Shown here: positions 48,000 to 58,700 of the stretch, piece by piece | Position numbering within the stretch: the stretch's first letter is position 1 | How the letters are laid out: each line of letters begins with the position of its first letter | NCBI RefSeq assembly: GCF_020360975.1 | Contig: NW_025408667.1 | Span: 4,526,001-4,590,000 of the forward strand | DNA: 64,000 nt | Direction of reading: 5' to 3' | Source: Hirsutella rhossiliensis | Taxonomy: Eukaryota; Ascomycota; Sordariomycetes; Hypocreales; Ophiocordycipitaceae | Position numbers and translations under genes: made by a program | Notes under the pieces: generated by a model | What the model was told of the DNA's origin: nothing | The model's database searches: none | Seen by the model: only the letters and a program-made list of their open reading frames with translations

Positions 48000-48600
48000 A
48001 CGGCTCTCTACTTTAATAATTTTACTAGAAGGTTTAGGAGGGATTAAAGGACTAAGATCTATAAACTCCTTACTAATATTAAATAAGGACTAATTTACCT
48101 CGTTAGGAACGCCTAACGATTATAAGTTATTTACTACTTAATACTTATATATATCGAGCGTAGGTAAAACGCTATCCTTAGTATTTACTTCTTAGATACT
48201 ACGACGAAATAACTTAGAACTCTTTTCCTTTATACGATTCCGAATCTTCTAGATACGAGCTAAACGATTAACGGCAATAGATATTTACGACTAAAGATTT
48301 ATAAGCTATGCCTAAAGCTCTAATAAGGCTTCCCTAGCTTCCTTTTCTTTAGAATATAGCCTACGCTACTCCGCTAATAATTTAGTTACTAAAAGAAATA
48401 CATTAGCTACTACGCGTAGAAAGAATTAAAAGACACCTATAAGAAGAGGCTACTAAAACACTATTATAATAGGGACGACTACTAGTAATATAATTATTAT
48501 AGCGCGAAGAATTTTCGGCTATCCGATAATTCGTCTTCTTTACCTTAAAGCATTAAGTATATAGTATATCGGTAGGATCTTTACTTAAGTCGATATATTT
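48000..48600 (-). pseudogene. Antisense frame between chromodomain and 3' LTR (membrane plus coiled-coil pattern)
   Basis: Reading the minus strand with TAG/TAA taken as mutated Gln/Trp codons gives a coherent protein pattern of about 195 codons. A start-like N(M)ST precedes a strongly hydrophobic stretch of about 45 residues with IVF, LLIGVF and VANVFLLV words. A charged helix follows with LYSKEKEAREALLEL, ISIAVNRLARI and KIRNRIKEKSSKLFRR in heptad-like spacing, then an acidic-neutral tail with LPTLD and SLGVPNEV. About 16 stops interrupt it, close to the background for RIP-altered DNA, so the case rests on the residue pattern. No family is assigned. Confidence 0.4.
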
Positions 48601-48802
48601 AGTAAGAGTAGCGCGCTTAAAGGCTTTTTAGGAACGATTTTTTAGTATACGACTAGATATACTATTAGTAGTATATCTTAAAAGGATAAAGAGATAAGGA
48701 ACGATATACTTACGCACGACGCGATAAGGGTATATTTATATATAGCGGCTAAGGTAGCTATAGTAGGTCTTATAGATAAGACTAAAAGGAGGGGAGATAT
48801 TA

Positions 48803-49251
48803 TATTATAACTATAGCTACTAGGCCGCTAACGGTCGACCGCGTTAAGCACGTAATACGGTCTAACGGATAAATAGTTAGCACGACTATTTAATAGATAT
48901 AGGATCGAGGGGATCGTAGAGATCTAAGTAATTTAAGATTAACGAGATTACTACGCTTTATACGATCTAACGTTAGGGATTATAGCTAGGCCTATAATCT
49001 AAGGATAGTCTCTATAGGTATATATAGCTACTTACTTTTACTCCTTTAAATAGATAGCTCTCTAGCTTTTAATATAGATCTTTATTACGATTTATCTCTA
49101 ATTCTAATTACCTAGTTATAGTCTACGGTCTACGACCTCCGACTTATTACTAACGTAATATACTTATTATTACTTAGACCACGCCCTATTATATCTATTA
49201 ATATAAACCCCTCGATAGGTTTATCCCTTAGGAATAACACCGGTCGTTATA
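48803..49251 (+). repeat. Inner Gypsy 3' LTR
   Basis: 449 bp, equal in length to the 5' LTR at 41,403-41,851; starts TATTATAAC against TATTACGAC in the partner. Differences between the two in the stretches I compared are transitions. Confidence 0.92.
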
Positions 49252-51740
49252 CTACTTTAGGACATAGTTTACTAGGTCTACCGCCGTCTTTAGCTAGAGT
49301 GCTCTCTCTATATCCTTTATTATAATCGCCCGGATATCGACTATCCTCCGCTTTCCCTTATTATCCCTTACCGCCCTCTCCTTTTAATATTCCGCTACGA
49401 ATACTACCGCGCTAATAATCTTTACCCCTTAGATCTATTCTACCCTCCTTACTACTTCCGATCCTTATAAGCTAATCTAGATCTTAGCCTTACTATATTA
49501 AATCCGATCTCTTACTACGTCGTATATTACTTAGTTCTTCTTTATCTATAGCCTTCCTAGGAATACGTCGTAGCTTAGCCTAGGGACTATATATATAAAG
49601 GTCTACTCTATATAGCCGTTAATATCTATCTTAAATACTACGATTCCTTTCGTTTATAGGGCTAGAGTATCTTTTAAGAACGGCCTTAGTTATCTTCCCT
49701 TTTTATTAGCGAGAGGTATCTATAGCTTCTTTACTACCCTCTCGCTTACTATAGTATAGTAATTATAGCCGGTATCTACGAGCGCGTTAAGTCCCTTCTT
49801 CCTATTAATACTTACCCTTAGCGTTATAGGGCCTAGGGTAAGATAGTCCCTTATTAACTTCTAAGCTTCTTACTATTTCTCTTCTACCCTTAGCGCCTAA
49901 CTTTACGCTAAGGTTCCCCTTTTTCTAAGTCGTTATTATCCTTAGCGTCCCTCTCTTCCTTTATTACGCCCGCCCTCTAGGGTTCCTATCTCCTCTTCTT
50001 ATAATAGAGCGCGATATATCCTCTAACTCTATAGTTAAAGTACGTCCGGTTCTCTAGCTAGCTCTACCCTTCCCTTTATCTATCTAAGGCGTTAATACCG
50101 GTTATTAAGGTATCCCTATCTTTATCCTTCCTTTCCTAGGGGTATATATCCGCTAGTCTCCTTTAGTTTAAGGGGGGTTATCTTATTTACTAGACCCTCT
50201 CTAGCTTAGCCGCTATTTACGCTACCTAATTAGTATAGGCGGCGAAGCTTAATATAAGGAGGTCGACTATAGCTAACGCCTCGCGGAGCTAGATTCCTAG
50301 AGCCCCCTTTAGGAAGACGATCTAAATATTATATAGCTAGGACCCGCCCTTAGCCTTAAAGAGTCTCTACTTAAACTTTAAGAGGAACGCTATAAACGTT
50401 TAACTTTCCCTTTATTTTATTATCTAGATCGTCGCCGCCGCGTATAACTAGATATCTACGTTAAGGTAGATCGAGTTAAGGTACTTTAAGAATTCCTTTT
50501 AATCGTAGCCCCTCTCCGCCCTTATTCTATAGTATATAGCGACCGTTTATTATAGCCTAGCGTCTAGGTAGTTATAGATAAGGTAAAAGATTTCCTTTAA
50601 GCTTAAGAAGAATTCTTTATCGATCTCGTACTTCTCCTATATATATCGTGCCTATAGGGTATAGTGCCGTCGTTATCTATTAAATTTTCCTAAGCTTAGG
50701 AGAGGCTTCTTACGGGTATTTTTCCTTACTACCTCCCCCTTAGTCGTAGGCATCGCTGCCCCCCCCGTCGCCCCTAAGGGCGGTATTAGACTACCTACTC
50801 CGCCCTTAGCCCCCTCTTACGTACCTATCTATATCGGTTTATCTATCTTTTAGTATATCCTCTTAATCTAGCCGATTAGTTCCTATATCTATAATTAGCT
50901 CTATATTACTTAATGCCTTATCTCTACCTCTCCTACCTATAGCGAGAGTACCGCTTACTCTATTATTAGCTAGGCGTCTAGCCCTCCTATTACTACTCCC
51001 TGCTATCCTTAGGCCTATTCTCCCTCCTTTAGGTCGTCGGGATATCTATATTATATCCTTTTAGTCCGATCTCTCTCTAAGCTTTATAGCCTTATCTAAG
51101 AGGAGCTTTAGATATATTAAGGGCCGGCGTATACTTAGTATAGTAATATAGGGCCGAATAATTATTTATTTAAAGCTAAGGAGAAAGGAGGAAAACTCTA
51201 TCTTAGTCGCGACGGTTATCTATCTTCCCTAGTCCCTAGCTCGACCTATATTCGGGTGCTATTTAGCCTAAGTTCGGGTCGAGCTCTGCCCGTGCGTAGG
51301 TTTACTTTAGCCCGACTTTAGTACGGTCGCTATAGTATAACCTTAGCCTTCTACGGGCATAGCCCGTAATACTAAGTAAACTAAGTATTACGTTCGCCTT
51401 AATTTTATAACTATAAGAGTATAGATATTTCGTATATATATATACCGGCGTAGGCGGTTTAACTAAACTAAGTAATTAAACGTTAGCTTTAAAGGTAGCT
51501 AAAAAAATAGCTATTCTATATATAAGGATATAAAAAAGGTAAAATAAAGGGTAGATTATACTATTATAAAGTAAGTAAAGGTATAAACTTAGGTACGGTC
51601 TATTAAAAGAAGGTTAATAATTTATAAAGGGGAAAAGAAAAAGAAGTATAGGCCTAGCTTATATAAGCGCGGAGGCTGCTTATATATAGACTTAGCCTAG
51701 ACCTTAGTCTAGGCTTATATAGGGTAAAAGCCTTTATACT

Positions 51741-51966
51741 TTTACTTACTTTATAATAACTATATATACTTAAATATATTATATAAACTAGCTATTATAT
51801 ATTATTATATATATTAAATATAGACTAGCTACTAGCCTTATATATTAAAGTAAAAGTAGTAATAACTATTTATATTCTTTTCTACTTACTTAAGATTTAA
51901 TAGGTTCTCTAGCTTTTATATATATTATAGTAAGTATAAGACCTTACTTAAGGCTTTAACTATTAA
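51741..51966. other. RIP-altered filler
   Basis: AT-rich sequence between copy B of the small element and the 391-bp inverted arm; nothing is decodable. Confidence 0.5.
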
Positions 51967-52364
51967 AAGGTATAAGTAATAAGTATAGGATCGGGTAAGT
52001 AATAATATAAGCGGAAAGTTTAGTTATAGGAGTATAGGGTAGGATTTCGTCCGGAATTTATAATAAGTATATAAGGGGCTAAATAATATATTAAAAGAAT
52101 AGCGTTATAAAAGATACTTATAAACTTACTTATTTTATCTACTACTCTTAGGGAAATCCTTTATCCTTTATAAACTATTACTTACCTACTAGTAGACTAA
52201 TTAGTTAGCTTTCTAGTATATTCTATAAAGCTTATAAAGCTCTATTTATAGTATATCTTCTTAACTTAATAAGTAGTTTAATTATAATATAATAGTTAAT
52301 ATAAGACTATAGGTTTTAGTATAAGTAGTAGATTTAACTAGAATATTCTATGCCCTATTATTAT

Positions 52365-53200
52365 AGAGTAGGTAAAGGTATATATATAGGCGCTATCTAT
52401 AGGATAATATTAATAAGCTATATAGAGCTCTTTTATACGTAGCTAGCCCGCCCTTATATATATAGGATCCGGCCCTCTATACGTAACTATATAGCTTAGG
52501 CTATAGCTTAAGCCTATTACCTATAATAGTTAAAGACTCTTATATAATACCCTCCCTTAAGCGCGGTATAGGGCTACCCTATTAATAGCTCTTATATAAT
52601 TAAGCCTATACCGCTAGCTCTTCCCTACCCTTTACTATTAATTAAGCTAGCCCTACTAGCCTTATTATCTCCGCGCTTATTAGCCTAGGTAGCTAGAACC
52701 TAGCTCTATACTTATTAGCTAGCTAGCTATTTAAATAAGGGCGCAACCTATTATATACGCCCCTAAGTAGCTAGCGGCTAGTCTAGACCTATATAAGCCT
52801 TAGGTTGCCTATCCCCTCTACCTTAGGTAGTATCCTTTACTAAGGGGTATATAAGGCAGCATCCCCCTCTTTCCCTTTCCCTTCCTTTTCTCCTTTCTTT
52901 AACTATAGTAGTAGTATTAATAAGTAAGTTCCGCTCTACTTAGGGCGTTAGTCTATTCTTAGCTATATAGGCCGCTCTATTAATATATACTTATAGTAGT
53001 AGTAGTAGTAGTAATAACGGCCTTAATAATAATAATAACTCTAACTAGTAAGTTCCGCGCCCTACTAAGTAAGATACTGTATTTTATTATACTAACTTCT
53101 ATAATAGATATATCTACTTTTCCTTCTCTTACCTTCTCCTTCTTAGAGCGTATAGAGTCGTTTATCGAAGCTATACTAGCCGCGGCTAATAATAACTCCG
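52365..53200 (+). repeat. Full copy of the ~820-bp dispersed repeat
   Basis: Reverse complement of 34,332-35,142 with the longer version of the trinucleotide tract (tagtagtag... at about 53,003-53,022). Its right end includes the first 30 or so codons of the alanine-rich frame, so the repeat looks like the 5' part of a coding element. Confidence 0.75.
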
Positions 53201-54021
53201 CCGCTACCGCCGCTCTTACCCGCGCTACTACTACCGCTCCTACCGCCGCCGCCGCCGCCTCTACTACGCTATTCGCCCTTATATCGCCCCTTAAGGTAAT
53301 AACGCTATCCCCGCCGCTACTTATAACGCCCGGCCCCTTAGCCCTTACCTCTATCTCCGCTAACCTTATAAGTCTATAGTTAAGTAAGCGTAATAGATAT
53401 TATCCGCTAACCTCCTATAGTATAAGCGCTAAGTATAGGCCGGCGCCGCCCGCTTAGCCCCCTATATACGTTATACGTTATAAGAGCTTAACTACTTTAA
53501 CTAGGCCGGGCGCCGCCGCGGCGGTAGCTACTACTAGTATACGCGCGCCGGCCGCGCTTATAAGGCAGCGCCTCCTATCCTACTCGCTATAGCGTTAGCT
53601 TAGAAGGCTAGCTTATATAGGTAGGCCTAGGGGGCTACTAAGAAGCGCCTTACCGCCGCCGCCGCCGCCTACTATAACCTCTACGCCCTTAAGCGATAAG
53701 GCCTTATACCTAAGTAAGTCCTTACTCTTTCGCTCCCTTACTTCCGCCTTTAACGTACCTCGTGCTAGGGATACCGCCTCCGTCGCCCTATCGGCGGTCC
53801 CCTTAGCCGTGCTTGCCTCCGCTACCGCCGCTGCCCCTACCGCCGCCGCTAGCCGCCGCCCCATTACCCTTAGAGCCGCTGCCGCCGCCGACTAGCTTAT
53901 AAGCTTAAAGGGCCGCCTTAGAGCCTTAGAGACCGCCGCTACTACTAATAAAAAGAAGGAGGCTAACGAGGATAATAATAATAAAGATAATAATAAGGGT
54001 AATAACGATAATAAGGAATAG
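53104..54021 (+). pseudogene. RIP-degenerate alanine-rich frame
   Basis: A 306-codon plus-strand frame starts at ATA (probable former ATG) and is interrupted only by a handful of TAG codons that could have been CAG or TGG. The decoded product opens with STFPSLTFSFLERIESFIEA, is very rich in Ala, Pro, Ser, Thr and Arg, has GCC/CCG codon runs at 53,235 and 53,650, and ends in an Asn/Asp/Lys-rich tail. Because its codons are full of CpG and CpC rather than CpA, mutation left it nearly open. It might be a gag-like protein; no family is recognised. The 83-codon minus-strand frame at 53,613-53,864 is its antisense shadow. Confidence 0.55.
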
Positions 54022-54900
54022 GCCTAGGTAGTCTAAGGGCTCCGCCCTATAATAAACGCTATTTTTATCTCTACTTATACTATTACGCTTATATTACTTA
54101 TATTACTATAACTGCCCCCTATACTTTACTTACTTTATAGTCCTAGCTTAGGCTACTATTAATAGTCTATTAGTTTATTATTTTTATTTACTAGTCTATA
54201 TAAGGCCTTTATAAGAATATACCCTTATATTCCTATTTTACTATTATAAAGAAATAATAGGCATAGGGAGGCTTTATAGAATAAGCTAGTAAAAAGAGGC
54301 TCTATAATATAGTCTAAGGGAATAACCCTTAAAAGACAAAGACCTTTACTAGATATCTATACCTTCCTCTAAGAAAAGCGGGTTAGGATAAGCCTATCCT
54401 TATAAACAAAAATATGTATAAAATGCATAAGCTAATTACGAGTAGAACGGATACCCTATTGCCTATTTTAGCCTAGCGGTTCCGAAGATATCCGCGATAC
54501 GAGAATAGGTAGGGCATAGAATATTCTAGTTAAATCTACTACTTATACTAGAACCTATAGTCTTACGTTAACCATCACGCTATAATTAGACCACCTACTA
54601 AGTTAGGAAGATATAATATAGATAGAGCTTTTTAAGCACTATAGAATATACTAGAAAGCTAACTAATTAGTCTACTAGTAGGCGAGCAATAGTCTATAAA
54701 AGACAAAGGATTTCCCTAGGAGTAGTAGATAGAATAAGTAAGTTTATAAGTATCCTTTATAACGCTATTCTTTTAATATATTATTTAGCCCCTTATATAC
54801 TTATTGTAGATTCCGGACGAAATCCTACGCTATACTCCTTCGACCGATCTTTCCGCTTACGTTATTAATTACCCGATTCTACGCTTATTGCTTATACCTT

Positions 54901-57250
54901 CTTATAAAAATAAAGGAAGATTAAGCTAAATATCGATCCTTATAGTAAGTAATATTAATCCCGGCAATATCGTAGACGGGAAAGGCCTTAACTAATAGTA
55001 GAGCCCTTCTCTCTTTCTCTACTCTACCGGTAGCGTAAGAATAAATTAGCCTGAATTTAAGATAACTAAAGGAGATCGCGCGCCTAATAGAGAGAGTATA
55101 TTAAGGATCTTAAATAGCGACTTAGAATATACGAGACTCGGGGTATCGAGGCCTCTACTAAGGTCTAGATACCCGCGATAAGAATAGCTAAGGAAAATAA
55201 GTAGTTCTAAGAGCTCCTTAATAGGCATAGTATTAGCGACGACTATATTACCTATTTATTATAGTTAGGCACCTTACTACTTAATTCTAACTAAGGCTAA
55301 CCCTTTTACGCCGATAACCCTAGGGCCGCTATCTAATCGCTATAATAGCTCTTAATACCGCGATAACTAGCTAGTTTAGATTAAGACTTCTCTATATCTT
55401 TACTAAGATAGTCGATCTAAGACCCCTCTACTACTAGTAGGTTAACTATAAGTTCGTATATCTAGGAGCCGTTATAGCTCGTAACGTTATATAGCTATAA
55501 ATATTATATAGGCATAGCTACTATAGTTTTAGGATTAGCTGTTTATTTTCTATATCTACCGTCTACCCTATTAAGCCGCGCGAGAACCACGTAATAAGGC
55601 CGTACTTATAGCGGGCAACCGTCCCTATCGATACTTAATAGTCCCCGCTAAGCTATAGTAGTAATATCGGCTATATCTCCCGGCGGCCTATAGTAATATA
55701 CTTATATTATTCTATACTAAATTATCTAAACGTAGTAATACTATATTATAATTACCTAGGGAGAACCGACTAATACGCGTTGCTAAGGGCTAGTAGGGGC
55801 TTATCGCTAATTTAATAGGTTGTTAGAATATATATTAAAGATCGGCACCGTTAATTAAGACCCTTACTAATTTACTTAAGTCTTCTAGTATTTTTTATAT
55901 AAGAGTAGAACGGACTTCCCTATCGAGCTTTATTATAACCCTTAATAAGAGCTCTAGTAAATCATCCTATAAGTTATAGTAGTATAACTCTAGCCGTTAG
56001 TAGTATATATCTGCCTAGTTAACTTATATACCCTCCTCCTCTTTTAGAACTATAATCTACTAGTGCTCTACGAGCTACCCTTAAGAGGGAATGCCTAATA
56101 GTTAGCCTTACTCTTTAGCTATTCTTTTATTAGATAATATATATATCCTTAGCCGGAACACCGTTAGCTTACGCTAGTCGCCCCCTTTCTAACGTTATTA
56201 GTAGCTAACTATTAAGTAGGAGTAGGGATAGATCTAAATTAAGTAAACTAGCCTATAAGATCCCCTATAGTAAGGGTTAGTAGGTATAGTAAGGCTGCTT
56301 ATATAGTAAGGGGCGGGATACTTAGGTCGGGATTAATAGCTTTAAGAAGCGGGTTAAGTTAGTAAATAAAGCGTAGGTAGTTATAAGATATAGTAGCTAT
56401 ATTGCCTCTCTAATCTATAAGGCATAGTCGGCCGCGTCCTAGAAACGATTCGTAGGAAGGAAAGTCGGCCCTAGGGTCGTGCCTAGGGAAGCCGGTATAA
56501 CTAGAGGGCAGTCTAAGTAGCGGTCTCGACTAGGGCTAGAGCCGACCTACCTACCTACTCCGTAGTATCGTTAGCTAGGATATTTAACGCTAGGAAGAAG
56601 GGGGTATAAGGAGAAGGTTTATAATAAAGGGGGCATAGGAGAGGTATAAGATAATAAGGCTAGATTCTAGCCTCTTAGTATAACGGTTATATACTAAGCT
56701 AGAAGGCTATAGACTCTATTACGAAGATTCTACTTTAAAGAAGAGAAAGGAGAATAGAACGGTATAACTAAGTATCCTCTCCCTAAATATACCTTCTATA
56801 CGTATAGGCCGTTAGCTTAATAATATATAGGTTATATATATAAGGGGGTATAATAGTACTAGGCCGTTATACTTAGTATACCTTATATTACCTTATTTCT
56901 CTAGCCTATAGTATTAGCGAGTTATATCCTATATAGCTAAATAAGAAGAGATATATAAAGAAGCTAGAGAGGGCGAAATTAATAGGGAAGGATAGCTACG
57001 ATAGGAACCGGGTTACCTATATCGCTATAATAACTACGAGAGTAAGAAGTAGTACCTTAGTAAGATATATATTATAATTAAGATAAAAACTAAGTATAAC
57101 GGTTAGAGTTATTAGTTACCCTAATTATCTAGCTAGCCCCTAACGACTATAATACGCGTACTATAATATAACCGTGGTTCTTTTAAAGTTAAGGGGGGAG
57201 GTATTACCTTACTAGCTCTATTCTTATCTACCCGCTATTAATTATAGGTT
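54901..57250. other. RIP-altered sequence, probably another retroelement
   Basis: No protein family could be decoded. A purine tract ttaaggggggaggtatta at about 57,201 looks like the polypurine tract of an LTR element on the plus strand, but no matching LTR pair was found. The 60-codon minus-strand frame at 55,046-55,228 has no recognisable features. Confidence 0.4.
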
Positions 57251-58700
57251 TCTTTTACCGCCTCCGTTTTCTTTATATTTTATTCTACTATATGCTCTAT
57301 CCTTTAAGTAATATATAACTATAATATAGCACGATAAAGACAGCGATAATAAAATAATAGGGAAAAGCTAAAGCGGACGCGTAGTAAATCTTCTTAAAAT
57401 AAAGCTCCTAGGAAGACTATAGGCACCTCTCGATATACTAATAGTCTATTCGATAAGGATATAAACGTTCTAGACGGTCTTCCGCCTTACTATAGTCCGA
57501 AATTATATCCCTCTATACTCGCTAACGTATCGGTTACCTAGAAAGAGATACTTAATAACTACTTAGAACTATATTCGGGCTACTCTAAGATTATAGTATA
57601 TGTTTTTAAGGATAAGATCGAGTCTAAGTACTATGCTTTAAAGGTAGTAGGTAGTAGTAAGGAGCTATAGTAACTTAAGAGGTTTATACTATACGATACT
57701 TTATATAACTACTACTATTTTTATACTATAGGTATCCGCTATATTAAAGAAGAGTTAGGTAAGTATATTATACCCTTTTACTTAAAATACTATATATATA
57801 GTCGAATTAAGTAGGCTTAAGATAAGTAATTACTACTATATTAAGTCGCGGTTCTATACTATAGGTATATTTACGTAAAGGAATAGGATATCTAAAAACT
57901 AAAGGATAAGTAGAACTTTAATCTTAGTATTAAATAGAACGACGCCTTAAAAGTATTAATCCGTCCGATCTATACTATTATTAAAGATCTTATAAGTATA
58001 AGCTCTAGGGTTAATACTAAAAGCTTACTACGTAATATATAAGATCTACGCTCTTTATACTTAATTAAGGTATTTATCTATAATATAAAGAAAGATAATT
58101 ACTAAGATAAGAAGCTTCTTAATTTCGGAACTACTTAAACTATACTATATATTATATTAAGCTATAGCGCTACGCGCTCTAGCGTTCGGCCCTATACCTA
58201 GGGTGTTTATAAGAGTTATCGGCTCTTATTCCTAGGGCAACTAGTCGCGCTTAGTCCGCGGGTTAAGGGCTATCGCCGCCCTTAGCTAGAGCAAGGCTAG
58301 TAAATTCCTAATAGCGATAGGGAGCGTGTCTACTAGTAGTAGTAGTAGTAGTAGTAGTAGTAATAGTAGTAGTATTAATTACCGTCTAAGACATCCCTAT
58401 AAGGGTAAAAGATATACTAGGCTAGGTATAGTATAAGATAAGGGTGCTCGCTAGAAACCTATCGCGTATTCCTTTCTTCTACCTCCCTATCTAGTAATTC
58501 TTAGGCTTAGTAGCCGCTCGGATTCTTGGTCCCTTCTCCTATTAATAGGTTCCGGGCTTAAAGGTAAAGCCGTAATAGTAGTTAGTCTTTAGTTAGAGCT
58601 AGGTAACTAAGAAACCTATATAGTTAGCTAGACTATAGGCCCCTTAAGGGCCTATAGGTAGAAATAAAGGAAAAGAAGAGAGAACGAGTATTAACTAAGC
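57251..58700. other. RIP-altered sequence with a trinucleotide tract
   Basis: A plus-strand reading near 57,580-57,790 gives short protein-like words but no family. A (TAG)n tract lies at 58,332-58,374. The right end probably contains the 3' end of the LINE. Confidence 0.4.
58332..58374 (+). repeat. (TAG)n microsatellite
   Basis: About 14 TAG units with one TAA interruption. Given the loss of CA around it, it could be an old (CAG)n tract converted by CpA-to-TpA change. Confidence 0.8.

Larger units (their letters stand above)
41403..49251 (+). mobile_element. Chromodomain Ty3/Gypsy retrotransposon nested in the outer element
   Basis: 7,849 bp with 449-bp LTRs at 41,403-41,851 and 48,803-49,251 and a perfect CTACT target duplication (41,398-41,402 and 49,252-49,256). 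The purine tract aaggaggggagata precedes the right LTR. Decoded plus-strand parts: gag at about 42,040-42,880 with a zinc-knuckle relic (YFNYRKLRYYSKEY), and reverse transcriptase at about 45,280-45,900 with FGLFKYLV and VVYLDNILIF (ancestral YLDD). RNase H is at about 46,140-46,430, integrase at about 46,780-47,500 with FDYIIKLPL-like and IITDRLTKY segments, and a chromodomain at 47,877-48,000 (EYLIK*KGY...ENT*E pattern). The open frames are destroyed by TAG/TAA. Confidence 0.92.
36655..51371 (-). mobile_element. Ty3/Gypsy LTR retrotransposon (outer element)
   Basis: LTRs of 257 bp at 36,655-36,911 and 51,115-51,371 are flanked by a perfect 5-bp duplication CTAAG (36,650-36,654 and 51,372-51,376). 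A purine-rich tract next to the left LTR on the minus strand fixes the orientation. On the minus strand gag is followed by a zinc-knuckle relic near 50,030. A protease ALVDTG-type motif is near 49,770, reverse transcriptase with FVIIYIDNVLIY near 40,820, and integrase core near 38,750-38,930. The chromodomain element at 41,403-49,251 sits between protease and reverse transcriptase. Without it the element is about 6.9 kb. Confidence 0.9.
35143..51740 (-). mobile_element. Small terminal-repeat element, copy B, inverted and split by insertions
   Basis: Reverse-complement matches to copy A occur in four separate pieces: a terminal repeat at about 35,143-35,320, interior to about 35,660, more interior at about 36,425-36,654, and the remaining interior plus second terminal repeat at 51,372-51,740. 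The gap 36,655-51,371 is a Gypsy insertion with its target duplication. The gap at about 35,660-36,425 is another insertion that I cannot identify. When the gaps are ignored, the order of the pieces equals copy A. Confidence 0.7.
51967..54900 (+). mobile_element. Structure with 391-bp inverted arms around an alanine-rich frame
   Basis: Arms at 51,967-52,357 and 54,510-54,900 are reverse complements of each other and equal in length; shared words include agggcatagaatattctag and its complement, and acccgat-cta-gctta. The interior (52,358-54,509) holds a full copy of the ~820-bp repeat and the degenerate frame at 53,104-54,021. It may be a DNA transposon with long terminal inverted repeats or two LTRs in opposite orientation. 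No target duplication was established. Confidence 0.55.

Noticed and set aside
53613..53864. 83-codon minus-strand open frame
   Set aside because: It is the antisense of the GCC/CCG-rich degenerate frame; glycine and alanine runs follow from the trinucleotide repeats.
55046..55228. 60-codon minus-strand open frame in the RIP block
   Set aside because: Too short, no recognisable residues, and surrounded by stops in transposon debris.
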